A stretch of DNA of 64,000 nucleotides from Alectoria sarmentosa (Eukaryota; Ascomycota; Lecanoromycetes; Lecanorales; Parmeliaceae). A program made the position numbers and the translations under genes. Where the stretch lies: NCBI GenBank assembly GCA_009733775.1, contig WOGZ01000006.1:62001-126000 (forward strand), written 5' to 3'. The stretch's first letter is position 1, and every line of letters begins with the position of its first letter. Positions 45,322 through 56,880 of this stretch are shown one piece after another. The notes below the pieces were generated by a model. That model ran no database searches. It saw nothing but the letters and a program-made list of their open reading frames with translations, and was not told the origin of the DNA.

Positions 45322-48300
45322 TTACACCTTCTTCTTGCCTTTGAAAAACGTCCTCAAGCTCTCAACCACCTCCCCAAAACCGTCTGATCCGCCCTTGACG
45401 ATACCCTGCCTGATCCATGCTGGCAGCTTCCCCTCGATTCTCGCCGTCCTATACCGCCTATCCAGTAGCAGAATACTCGCATAATCTCCTTTATGTCTGA
45501 TAGCCCTCCCGATGCTCTGATTTACCGCTCTCATGCACGCGTTCTCGTAGAACCCTCTAGCTGCAGCCTTTCCCTCATTACGACTTCCTGTTCGTGTTGT
45601 CGTGCTTTGTTCAATGTATTCCAGCTTGGCTTTCCATTGGGCACTCTGGATGTTGGGGAAAGGAAGGCCAACGACTACAACGCCGCGTCCAAGTGCATCG
45701 GAGAAGTTGATGCCTTCGGACATCTTGCCGCCGATGACGGAGAGGAGGAGGCCACCGTGGCCATTGGCCATGGCTCGGGAGTATTGATCGAGGACGTCAT
45801 CAATACCCGTGGTGGCTTTTGCTTCTCGGAAAATCGGCTTCCTCTCCAGTAACCTGTCCCAGATAGGCTTTACTGTTCCGCTACTCTTCATTTGCCAGTG
45901 GTGTACCACTTGTTCGAGGTAGGCGTAGCTTGGGAAAAATACCACCAAGCCGTCAGGGACGATGTTTGAGAGCTGGACGAGACAGCCTCCGAGAGCCTCG
46001 ATCATGGCGGATGAGTTGCGCTTGTCGTAAGTAAAATCGAAATCTATACCATCTGGTCCCTTGGCTACCGGGAGCGCAATGAGGTTTTCCTTTGGTATTA
46101 TGTGCCCGCAGCTGAAGGTTTTCAGGCGACCAGGATCAACATATGCGAAAAGGTGGCGGATGAAGTCATCCATCTGAGGAATTGTCAGCGAATACTCAAA
46201 CAGAAGATTGAGATGAGGAAATATCACAGGTGACATCGTCCCTCCAGCTAGTATTATTGCTCTTGCATCTTCAACAATCTCTTTAAAGTGATGCGTCGGA
46301 TCCAAGAGCATGTATCTGAGAGAGAGGTCATCCTTTTCGTCTTTCTCACAGAAAAAGCGACCCTCAGCAGCAGGATTTGTCAAGGTCTGTAGGAAAGACT
46401 GGACATGGGTCAACACAGGCATCGTTGAGACGTGGGCTTCGGCCTCCTTTTCGGACTTGGCTTTCGACTCCTGCTCTTGAGCGTGAGTGGTATAGCCTTC
46501 CACTTTCCGAGCGAGCTTGCTTTCCTGGAGGTAACGCATAAGCTTGTAGAGATTGATTTGGTCCACTCCTTTCCCGGCCATCAGATGACCAATATCCACG
46601 ATCCCCTCTGAATATTGCTTTCCAGTCATCCTAATCTCGAGACACCCTGATACCGAATCAATCAAGCGTACCATTTGGGCAACATAGACTCTGTTCTTGC
46701 CCTTTAATCTGTTGCGAAAGTTTTGGAGGTAAACGCCTAGCTGAGATCTGCATCGCTTCAATTGGCCTTGGGTCACAGTGATGGAATGTATATTTGATAT
46801 GGTGTCCATCAGATTGTGTGCCTCATCAATGATGATCACGTGCCCTTTTAAAGAGATACCAAGGGCTTCTCTGGCTGACTTTTGCAACAGCAAAGGATAC
46901 GGCAATGTGACGATCTACGTTTTGTTAGCTGTCCGTGACTGTGGGCGCTTAACCGGTCTGACCTCGCTAGGTTTAATTGTTACCCTCGAGGCATAATAGG
47001 GGCATATGCCTATCTTCTTGCCAAGCTTTCCCAGATCCTCAATGTCTCTGATTTTTGCAAGAGTGTGGTCTCGGAAGTCGTTCACCAGTGTCTCATTCTC
47101 CTTATTTGGGATGAATGGGCATTTGTGATCTTTGGAAGTGTTAGGTTGTTGCAATTCCAGGCAGCGTTCATTAATAGCAGGCGCACTACCGAGCCGAGAG
47201 ACATTTGAGTTGATGCAAAGGTTCTTCCTTGATCCCAGGGGAAGATGCTTGACCACTGCTTTGTCCTCTGTGTCGCCTGCTGTCGAAGCATCCTTTTTCG
47301 CTGCCCAGGATACCTCTGGAAAATCAACGCGCCGTAGTTCTTGGACGAATTGTGCCAGTTGCGAGTGGGTTCTTGAGCAGAAGTAGATCTTGACATCGTC
47401 TGTCGACATTATATCCTCGTTATCGGAGGGCTTGGAAACGAAGCCTAACCTGTGGCACGGTATCAGTCAGTGTATCACGTAAAATCGACAGAGTGCGAGG
47501 CAAAAACTTTTCCATTAATTGCAAGCTTGCTGAAGAAAGACCTAGATCTTTAGAAGGCTGAGATGAGTTCTTGGCTTTCGGGTCCTCATCGTCGCTGTTG
47601 TACTCGTCAAGCTCGAATCGTGCATCGTCTTCAGCATAAGAAGTGGCTCGAACCTCGTCGGCTTTCTTTGAGATTTATTAGTGATTGACCTCAAGCTTCA
47701 AGCTGCAACAACATACTGTGCGCTTGGCCTTGGGCTCGCCGCTCTCATATTTCTGCTTTTGCCGGAGCTCCTTGGCCCGAACTTGTCTGAGACGTGCTTC
47801 GAGCTCTGACTTCTGTTGAACTTCCGCGTTCCTTCTCTGAGCCTGAGCGTGCTCAAATACCCAATTGGGTTCGTCATTCTCTACGAAGTTTCAGGAGACA
47901 AAAGTCAATAAACATCTCGGGAGGCCAACCTTGTTCAAGCGTTCCTTCGCATTGTAACGCGTCCTCTTGAAAGTCTCGAAGCCACGTCAAGGAGCTACAG
48001 ATCAGACTAAGAGACTTGCCCTGAGAATATATCAGCAAAAGACTTGGTAATATATGCATGACCGAGATGGAAAGCAATTTGAAGACCATAGTAGGGCTTA
48101 ACAAACAAGAAAAAGTAGCGCAGCGAAGAAAGAGCAAAGATTAGGGCGAGTGTTGATTCAACATACGGTTCCTAGGCATCAGTTCAGATGGGTCACGAGA
48201 AGATTGCAGAAGTGGTATACCTGTGGGAGATTCCAGAATGCCAATCTTTCCTTCCACGATACATTGATAGATGACGTTCATCAGCTCATATTGGATATCA

Positions 48301-48344
48301 TAGGGTTGGTAGGGATGGTGAAAGTCCTTGATGGCAGGCTCCAT
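45322..48344 (-). CDS. CHL1: ATP-dependent DNA helicase CHL1 (DDX11 family)
   Basis: A superfamily 2, XPD-type 5'-3' DNA helicase with an Fe-S cluster, needed for sister-chromatid cohesion and genome stability. The first exon gives HHPYQPYDIQYELMNVIYQ and ILESPTG. Walker A is completed by a predicted 5-nt exon at 48167-48171 and resumes GKSLSLICSSLTWL. Later come IYFCSRTHSQLAQF, the four-cysteine Fe-S region (LCINSNVSRL, ERCLELQQP, HKCPFI, ICPYYASR), and the DEAH box VIIIDEAHNLMD. The C-terminal helicase domain has LLSVIGGKMSEGINFSDALGR and QSIGRAIRHKGDYASILLLD. Length is about 870 residues, as expected. The start at 48344 (MEPAIKDF) is the only ATG before the conserved block. Confidence 0.93.
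48167..48171 (-). other. CHL1: predicted 5-nt microexon of CHL1
   Basis: On the minus strand GAACC lies between a CTGAT-branch intron ending CCTAG (48172-48220) and a GTATGT donor (intron 48021-48166). Including it turns SPT-GK into SPTGTGKS, the invariant Walker A. Skipping it would remove Gly-Thr and shift the frame. Confidence 0.75.
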
Positions 48345-49383
48345 CTCCGCTGCAGGACATTTGTTTAATTTGCCCAACCACTCGGGCCCACTGCTCCAAA
48401 GTGTGTGGAGATGTCAAGGATGAGAAGAGTACTAGCTAGAGAGTGACAAGCAAAGGGTGTTTAGTTTTCCGATCATCGAAGGCAGTAAACGCTGTTGACG
48501 CGTTATAATCCGAATGCCCGCGACAGTAAGTATCATCTCGGTCCATCATTTTGAATCTTCAGAACGGACTCAATAAAAGGATGCTTATCATCTTTTGATA
48601 CAGCGCCCTGTACACATACACATACACATACACATTACATGCAGAAGACCAGGCATTCTTGCGTTATTGCATTATTGCATTATTGCATTTCTGTATTTTT
48701 GCGTTGTTTGATACACGTGCTAGGCGTCTATGCCTTGTTCGCTTTCAAATACTTGTTAAAGTAAGGTAAAGTAATTGAGGTGCAACACTAGGCGTAGATC
48801 TTTGAGACCGCCAATCAGAGAGTCGAGTTCAACCTGATTTTGCTGTGTACCTAGGCGCTATATAGACTAGCGGCAGAGATTACTTTATCGCCCATTGAAT
48901 TCGGCACGAGCCACGAATCAAGGGAATGGGGGTTCGCCAAGCCCAAATGCTTGGCCCAAAATCCCTGTCAATGTGGCTAGGTAGGTGTATCCCGTTGCGC
49001 CCCGCGTTTCTAATAATACTGAATATTGATTCCGTCAAATGCATGGCTGTGTTTTATCCCTCTCACTTTCACAACCAGTTCCTTCGCAGCAATAGAAGTA
49101 GAAACAAATACTCTGATGCTTCCTCATTCTTCTCCCTTCTGATAGAAAGGACGCATCAGCCAGTAGAGAAAGAAAGAAGGCTTCCTTTGTTCTTCGTCAC
49201 GGCAACCGCTTTGAGGGCGCAGATTCCTCATTGACTGCCATCATGCTTCCTCAATTTCGAATCGCCACACTTGCTCAATAAATCTACTCGCAAAGGAGCT
49301 TCTTTGTATCAATAGGTCGGCTCAGCCCGGAACGGGAAGGATTGGGGGGTGGACACCAGAAGCTCCTCGTCCTCGCCCCGGGC
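48345..49383. other. intergenic region with short repeats and an adapter-like 14-mer
   Basis: A 1-kb spacer between the divergent CHL1 and SKT5 genes. It holds CACATA repeats at about 48612-48641 and ATTATTGC repeats at about 48663-48690. GTAAGGTAAAGTA lies at about 48761, and GAATTCGGCACGAG at 48897-48910. I see no supported gene. Confidence 0.55.
48612..48690 (+). repeat. two adjacent short tandem repeats
   Basis: About four copies of ACACAT/CATACA are followed, 20 bases on, by three to four copies of TTATTGCA. Confidence 0.75.
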
Positions 49384-52131
49384 ATGGGGAGTCAGCAAGG
49401 CCAGCGTCCTTCTCTGGGTGCTACCTTCTATCCCGGGGGTGTTGATGACTTCCATATGCCCGAACTCATCTCTCCTTCGCCACAACGGTGCGTGCTCTAG
49501 CACGTCTTGGTCTTGACACGTAACCTGTGAGCACGACAGACGCTAATTGGCTATAAAGGATCACGCCAGAAGTTCCCAGTAAGATCCAGGACAATCTCGC
49601 ACATCTAGAACATGATGACGCTCCGGGTGAGAGCTTGTCCGGATTGCAGTCACCCGCTCCTGTAAGCGGAAAGCAAGTCATGACGACGCCCTCCTTCTCG
49701 AATCTCAATGTGACAGACGATCCAAGCCAGAGCCAGGGCTACCATACTCAGTCTCACAATCAATTTCAAGGCCAAGGAATACATGATATTGACGCCGATG
49801 AACGACCAACGTTTTCGCCGTTCCCCCCCCTCCGCAATCGCCCAGCGAACGTCCCCCCGTCAGACGAAGAGAAGGAAGGCATCCTCGAAAGCGCGCGCAC
49901 ACCAGTCCTGAATTCAGAGGACGCAGAGATGCAATTAAGCTGGGCTCAAGATACGCTAGTCTACGTTGAGATTGCGGCCCAAAACGAAATCCGAATTTCT
50001 GAGAATCAAGCAGCAAGGCCTCAAACACCTCATGTGGAGCATCAATTGCGGGTAGATGCCATCAACGTCGTGTCATTTCTGGCTGATCAGCATCACCCCA
50101 AAGCAGAATTCATGAAAGGCATGTGGCTGGAATTCGGAAAATTTCATTTCCGAGTAGACAAGAAAGAAGCGTTCCGATGCTACCAGCGGGCAGCACAAAA
50201 AGGGTACGCAAGAGCCGAATATCGGATAGGCATGCAGTTCGAAAGCTACATTGATCCTGAGAAGGCAATAAAGCATTACAATCTGGGTCTACAAGCTGGC
50301 GACTCCGCCTCTCACTACGTAGGCCGAGCCTTTTTCTGCGCTGGTGTATCCACACGCAGTGTGTTCGTGAGACTCAGCTAACCGGTATAGCGTCTCGGAA
50401 TGATGACTCTTCTCGGGCAACATGGCCAGCCTCTGAATTATGAGCGTGGCATCAAGCTCATTAGCTATTCTGCACAGACTGCTGACGAGAACGCACCCCA
50501 AGGAGCATACGTGAGGCCTAATCATCCTGGTAGCTGTGGTAGGGACTGATCAGCGCGGCAGGTCTTCGGCATGCTGCAAGCCCATGAATTGGCCCAGATG
50601 AATTTACCCGAGGAGTGCCTACCTTTGAATATCATTGGTGCCAGGTTCAATATAGAGAAAGCCGCATACCTTGGGTTTGCGAAGGCGCAGAGCAAGTTGG
50701 GCCTGGCGTATGAGCTCTGCCAGCTTGGCTGTGAATTTGACCCTGCTCTTTCACTTCATTACAGCGCCTTGGCTGCTAAACAAGGCGAACCCGAAGCCGA
50801 AATGTGTATCAGCAAATGGTTTCTGTGTGGATTCGATGGCATATTCGAGAAGAACGAAGAGTTAGCTTTCACGCACGCGCAGCGTGCAGCACAGAGTGGA
50901 TTGGCAACTGCAGAATTCGCAATGGGCTACTTTTACGAGATCGGCATCTACGTCCCTATGAATCTCAAGGAATCTAGATCATGGTATGAGAAGGCAGCGG
51001 ATCGTGGCAACAAAGACGCTGCAGCAAGAATTACCGACATATCTCGCTCCAACACGTTGTCCAAGAAAGATCATCAAAACATTGCAGTTGCCAAAATCCA
51101 GTCGCAGTATGGCTCACATAGGGGGCAAAGGCCCGCACGCTTCAAGAACCCTCCGACGACCATGCCTACAATAGCGGACATTCCCATTGACATGCCAGAG
51201 CCAAACCTACCCAGACCGAAACCTGGGGCAAATCCACCTAATGCGTATAGAACTGCAAACAATCAATTTCCCTCGCCTGCTTCCGCCCAATATCCCATCG
51301 ACAATGGCCGAGGCCGGCCTCTACCCAGGCCAGCAAACGGATCAAGCTATGCCGATCCCAATGTCCCCATAAATCTGGACACCCGGCCGACTTCAGCTGC
51401 CGCATCAGAAGTTTCATTTGGCGATAACAATTACAGAGGTTCAGCTTATCCCACGTTCCAACCTGCTCGACCAGGTCCAGCTGGTGAAAATATTGGAGCT
51501 GGGCGTGGAAAAAGTGGCCCATCGCATGGGGGTCCTGGCGTGCAACGCCCTCCCCAGGAATACCAACAGACCATTTCTGGTTACACAAGTCCTCGTCTTC
51601 CCGAATCTCCTTCCTTGAACACCTCACGACCGCCGAGTGCGCCTGCGATAGATATCGGGTACTCGGCTCCTCCAGACCCATCAGGTGCTGACCGCAGGAG
51701 AAGACAACAAAGATCCGATAATGCGAACATGCCTCCGCCCAGACACCCAAGCTACGACGTCTCAGCAGGCCGTCCTCCGGACAGACTGTCAGGTCTACCG
51801 CATTCACAGACCATGCCCGTATTCAATCGTCCCGATAGTGCGCAGGTTAGGCCTAATTCTTCCGAAATGCAAGGCATAACACGACAGGATATGCCGCCGA
51901 GGGTTGATAGTGCAGCACACTTGCCGAACATTCCTCTCAAAACACCCAATCCGGATCGACCAGCCGCTACACCACCTCCCAGTGGTCCTGTATCTAGGCT
52001 CCCGGGTAAAGGTCCGAAAACATTCCAAGAGATGGGTGTACCAGCAACAAAGCAAGAAGGTGACTGTGTAAGTCGCTCCAAATTGGATGGTCTTGGTGCA
52101 TCTACTTACCGCGTGGCAGGTAATTATGTGA
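49384..52131 (+). CDS. SKT5: chitin synthase activator with Sel1 repeats (Skt5/Chs4)
   Basis: A regulator that binds and activates chitin synthase III at the plasma membrane or septum. Five exons (introns 49488-49558, 50319-50390, 50511-50561, 52068-52119) give 833 residues. The Sel1/TPR-like repeats start near residue 190: AEFMKGMWLEFGKF, DKKEAFRCYQRAAQKGYARAEY (shown in part: AFRCYQRAAQKGYARAEY), YNLGLQAGDSASHY-RLGMM, AEFAMGYFYEIGIY and SWYEKAADRGNKDAA. The C-terminal 330 residues are Pro/Ser-rich and disordered. The last exon codes only VIM-stop, so the spliced protein ends CVIM, a CaaX farnesylation box also found at the end of yeast Skt5. The start MGSQQGQRPSLG lies in the first exon. 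Without the last splice the tail is lost. Confidence 0.93.
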
Positions 52132-52466
52132 ATTCGGGGTGCATGTAGATTTGGATGCATTGCGTGGAAGGAAATACCCGGATCTGTTGAATCTAGAAAT
52201 TGATCGAGCGTTACCGTGGCATATGACTATATGACTGACTTATGAGAGGAATGGATCAAATCTGAAGTTGTTTTCTAGCTAGATGGAAATCACTACGGGA
52301 ATGCCTAATCATAAGTAAAGTAAGCGAGAATTCAAGACCTGAATTGCCGCTTGGCCAATGTTCGCTCAGACATTCTTCTCCCCTGAGATTGATTCTGTGC
52401 ACTTCAAACTCCAAATCATCATCGTTCAGAATATACTGTGAGACTTGTCCTCAGTCTTGACGAAAC
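52132..52466. other. spacer between SKT5 and HOP2
   Basis: A 335-bp spacer with no feature seen beyond the presumed SKT5 3' end and HOP2 promoter. Confidence 0.4.
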
Positions 52467-53508
52467 ATGGCTCCTCGAAAGGAGAAGACGGAGAAGGCCA
52501 CCGCAGATCAAGGTGATGACAATCAATCATTCAGCCCGGACTCTGGCTCTAACGCTGCGGAGTAGGAAGTGCAATGATCATTGACTACCTGAGTACGTCT
52601 CAGCCTGACTCAGACCCTTGTCAATTGCTGATCTTCGCAGAGAAGCAGAAGTTGGTGGAATCGTTGGCTCTCGATGCTTGAAGTTTGACTGAATTTGCCC
52701 TTGACATTAGCCGTCCCTACTCTGTGAGCGACATTCCCGCCCATTGACCATCACTGAGTCCCAGCCTCTGATGCCTACTGTACGGCAGGCAACCGATATT
52801 TCAGCCAACTTGCACAACAAAGTCACCAAGAGTAGGATTGGTGCACATGACTCTATGAGAGGGAGGAGAATGGCTTACGCCATGTTAGCTTACGCCGCCA
52901 AAGTCTTGAAGGAACTCCACGAATCCCAGGTGGTTGCTGGCAAGGGCGCTGGTACGGTAGCTGCCCCGACTCATTTGCAAGCCAGTCACAAACTTTACGA
53001 AAAACAGGGAAGCAGTGGGTCTATCACGCGGTCCAAGACCCCGACGACGCCATGAGCCTCGAAGATATCGCAGCTATGGACAGGGAGATCGCAGACCTGC
53101 GGGAAACGATTGCTACCGCCAAAGCCAACGAAAAGCTTCTGCGAGCAAACCTCATCTCCGTCAATGCAACGCTCTCCACGGAAGAACTCCGCAGCAACGT
53201 CTCCCTGCTTGGGTTGGAGAAGCAGGAAATGGTTGCGCGGCTGGGTCCGTTGAGGTCTGGAAACGTGAAGCGGGTGGTGGCGGAGGAGAAGGAGGCGGTG
53301 GATAAGGCGTGGAAGGAGTGGTCAAGGAAGGCGAGATCGAGGAAGAAGATTTGCATGGAGCTCTGGGTAGTCGGTACTGAAGAGATAGAGCCGGGGAAAA
53401 CGAGGAAGGAGTTGTGGGTATGAGTGCTGCTTCGTGGGATATGGCATGCTGTCTGCTAACGTTGATGGATGGATGCAGGAGGAGCTGGGTCTGGAAGACG
53501 ATGAGTAG
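52467..53508 (+). CDS. HOP2: meiotic recombination protein Hop2 (TBPIP family)
   Basis: Partner of Mnd1; the pair stimulates Dmc1/Rad51 strand exchange between homologues in meiosis. I predict eight exons. Introns are 52513-52565, 52593-52640, 52651-52710, 52724-52788, 52832-52888, 52952-53007 and 53418-53478. The joined frame is exact and gives 213 residues, the family length. The winged-helix start reads SAMIIDYLKKQNRPYSATDI, made from four exons including ones of 10 and 13 nt. It is followed by AAKVLKELHESQVVAGKGAG and KQWVYHAVQD. A coiled coil (IAAMDREIADLRETIATAKA, LLRANLISVNATL) and the end ELW-EELGLEDDE match Hop2 (GIETDED-like tail). It is probably expressed in meiosis only. Its presence suggests a working Dmc1 pathway. 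Confidence 0.88.
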
Positions 53509-54376
53509 CCAGTCACCAGGTTTAATCAGGTGGCCTCGGTTTCAGAGGAAGGTAGCATTATCATCCTGCCAGAGCTTACTCAGTCGTAAGGAAGGAAGGC
53601 TGTTAGCACGGGATCATCTTTTTCATTAGCTTGGGGCCATGGAAGTGCTCTTGACAGGGAGGAGTGGGAAGCAAGTCATCAAATAGACGGCATTCGGTGT
53701 CTTGTTGATCTCGACGGTTGGTGTGAAGAAAGTAAGGATGTCATCAGGATGGCATGATAGTCATTTATAGTCTTTCTTGTTTTGATGTATGGATGGGATC
53801 ATGTGCTGCATCGATAGTCCTCGTGACACCTTGGAATGGTTGCATTTTGCATCTTTGTCTCAGCACTGCCGAAATACTTGGACCCTAGACGCCATTCTAT
53901 CGACTTGGTCAAAGATGCAAGAACTCCCACCGCTCCCTCGACTGATGAATATATACCTACAGATTTACAAAACCTACATACCATAAATACACAGAGGGAG
54001 AGATATAGGGCACCAGTGAGAGGTATCTATTGGGGCGGCACGCTAAGATAACCCTTGTGCGGATTCGATATCGATAGCGGATTTAGACTAATTACTAAGC
54101 CGTGTACTCTAGAGTCCTAGACCGAGGGATCCTGCTCGACTCCAATCTCCACTGATTCTCCGCAATTCATAGAAACATTATTTCACCATTACTCTCTCTC
54201 ATAAACCTCACTCTTCACTCTTCACTCTTCACTCTTCACTCTTCACTCTTCACTCCTCACTCCTCCTCACTCTTCATTCCTCACTCACCCCGTACAACTT
54301 GATTTCCTCACAAAGCTCAAGCACAGTTGTTGGCAGTAGTAGTTGTTGGCAGTCGTCTCCAATCATCCCCGCCCTC
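53509..54376. other. intergenic region with CTTCACT tandem repeat
   Basis: An 868-bp spacer. A CTTCACT/CCTCACT minisatellite lies at about 54208-54285, close upstream of the next gene and probably in its 5' leader. I see no supported gene, though short frames exist on both strands. Confidence 0.6.
54208..54285 (+). repeat. heptamer tandem repeat CTTCACT
   Basis: About seven perfect copies of CTTCACT are followed by degenerate CCTCACT and CCTCCTCACT units in the 5' region of the CCCH zinc-finger gene. Confidence 0.85.
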
Positions 54377-56420
54377 ATGGCGACCTTCCTTCCTCAACAA
54401 GCCGCCTCGAGACCCTTGCCCGATTTCCTGCCAAGCTCCTCCCCACCCGACCCAGCAATCTTTAACAACCTGTCGCAACAAACACACTCTACCCAAAACG
54501 GCAACGGTGTCGGCAACGGCAATGGCAACAGAATACAACATCGGCTGTCGGCAGACTTTAGGGCGAATGGGGCGGCAGCATACACGAATGGCAACGGCGC
54601 TATGCCTGTTCCAAACGGCCTGCCTCACCAAATTCCCAACGGAGGCTCGCGACATAGAGGGACAATGAGTCTGGGAGCATTTGACGGCCCACGGAGTCCT
54701 CCGAATACGAAAAGTGATGCCCCACATCAGTACGAAATTTGGGCACCGGCAAGACTTACTAACTCTTACCACGCAGATACTTCACACGTCCCTTGCAAGT
54801 TCTTCAGGTCAGGACAGTGCCAGGCTGGCAAAGCTTGCCCCTTCTCACACTCAACTGATGTCTCCACCGTCGACACGCCTTGTAAATACTTTGCCAAGGT
54901 ACGAGGGGCCAAACTCGAGGTCCTCACCGCCATGCATGTACTGACTTACCGGCCAGGGCAACTGCAAGTTCGGAGCAAAATGCGCACTGGCACACGTCCT
55001 TCCAAATGGAAGAAGGGTCAATCGACCGAATGGACCTGTTGGAGGGCAGCTCAACCTCGGCGGCAGGTTGGATCCTCAATTATACCAGCAATCAGACCCT
55101 GCTTTGGCACACTCACTTCTAGCTCAGCAAGCGAACGGAGCTCCACTACCTTTTGGTCACCAGATCCCTCCGTATGCGGAGAACGAATACGCTATGCAAC
55201 AGAAGCTGAACGAGGACGTGCCAACAATAGACACGGGCTACACATCACACCATGATTCAACGTATGGCTCTCCTCGAGACGATAGTCGGTTACCAATCTC
55301 GCCCATCGCCCATCTCAGTGCCCTTGATGCACCCATGCCAGCCTCCTTCGACAGTCAGGGCATCTCCTACATCGCCAGGCACGGCGCCGTTGCGGCGTCT
55401 GTCCCTTCCAAATTTGGTCTCGAATCGCCTCCTGGATCACTACCGAAGAAAGTCGCTCAACCCACGGATGCTGTCAGGACTTTACACAGCTCAGTATATC
55501 CAAGAGAGGTCCGTGCAAGAGGTCCAGATCTAGGATCATCACCTTTAGGATCTGGCGATGAGGGCTTTGGCCAGCGCATTATGCATTCTAAACGAATAGC
55601 CAGACCCGGCGTGATGTCAGCAAGTCTACCCAGAGGTCGAGGGCATGTGAGTGATGACTGGGATGATGGCTTTATCTTTGGTGGAGAAGAAGACTTTCTC
55701 CCCACCAGCCTTGATGATCTACTTACCCCACAAGAGAAGATGCGAAGGCTATCGAGAACAGAGAAGGAACCTAAAAACCGGCGCGACAGCCTCAGTGGGC
55801 TGGGCACCCCGACCGATTCATTGAGTAAAGTGGGCTCTCCAGGCACAGGCAGCCCGTCCCGCTACGGTACTTTCTTTGCCCGCCAAAAGCAGGATGAAAG
55901 TAGCAATAATGCTGCTTCAGCATTTGGACACGTTGGCTCTCCTCTCCGCAATTCCTCTCTTCATACGCTCGCCAGCCCCTCTCTCCGTGCCACGAAAGTA
56001 CCAGGTGACATATCGCCAGCCTTTGCCAGTCCACCTCGTCAATCCTCCATGTCCATGATATCTCAGCAGCTAGCACGCGCACGGATCTCGTCTCAAACAG
56101 CAGAGTCGAATGACAATGCCAACCCTAGTACTAATTACAACAACAGTCTCCAGCCTGGTTTGACTCGCCACGCTTCCTTATCCTCCAATACCACGAATCG
56201 CGTGCTCTCGTCTTCTAGCGCTAGCGGCACCGGCAGGATTGACAAAGAGCATGGGGAGGGTGTCTTCTCTATGGAAGAAGAAGAGGACGATCATCGGAAA
56301 CGATATAGCGGGAACGCGTGGGGATACAACTCTGGGAAAGCCTCTCCTCGGTTGGGCGCCATTGGCTCTGGTAGAGGCAGTGGCGTAGAAGGAAAGGATT
56401 ACTGGAACGGAATTGCATGA
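54377..56420 (+). CDS. tandem CCCH zinc-finger protein (Lee1-like)
   Basis: A predicted RNA-binding protein of 640 residues with introns 54714-54776 and 54899-54956. Two CCCH fingers of spacing C-x7-C-x5-C-x3-H follow each other: PCKFFRSGQCQAGKACPFSH and PCKYFAK-GNCKFGAKCALAH, the second split by intron 2. The N-terminal about 110 residues are Asn/Gly/Pro-rich. The long C-terminus is disordered, with many SP sites and a short acidic patch near SMEEEEDDHRKRY. Yeast Lee1 has a similar finger pair, but no function can be assigned. Intron 1 is 63 nt with no stop and would be readable in frame, though it carries a strong TACTAAC branch site. Confidence 0.85.
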
Positions 56421-56880
56421 AAGGGCGCACATTCTTGAGATTTGGATCCTTGGATCGGAGAGTAGTGCTTGACGATACCCTGCCTTCTGTTCTAGAAGGC
56501 ATTGGAACACTTGAGCATGACGCTCGTCGGGATGACTATCATGTGAAGCAGACACGGTTTGAGGCGGCTTGGATGACTAGCGATTAGCGTGCAGTTGTTT
56601 TGTGCTCGCATTTTAAGCGGTAGAGTATCTGCTTGGTGCAAATGGTCGTTTGGAGCTTGGTGGTCCTTTTTGGGTCATCTCCGTGGTTGGCACGAGGGTC
56701 GATAGCACAAAGACGTCGAGCTGCTCCTGAAGCTAGAAGAGCAGATGGAAAACCCCGACAGAAAATAGAGGTCGATTGTCTGTATAGTCATCGATCAAAT
56801 TCAAAATCTGTGGACGGAACAAAGAGTAATATACATATTCTAGACAAGATCGGAATCTAGACACATTCACGCCTATAATC
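56421..56880. other. convergent 3' spacer
   Basis: A 460-bp spacer between the 3' ends of the CCCH gene and UGGT. No feature was recognised. Confidence 0.45.

Noticed and set aside
48612..48690. CRISPR-like array
   Set aside because: The units are 6-8 bp simple repeats without spacers, in a fungal nuclear genome.
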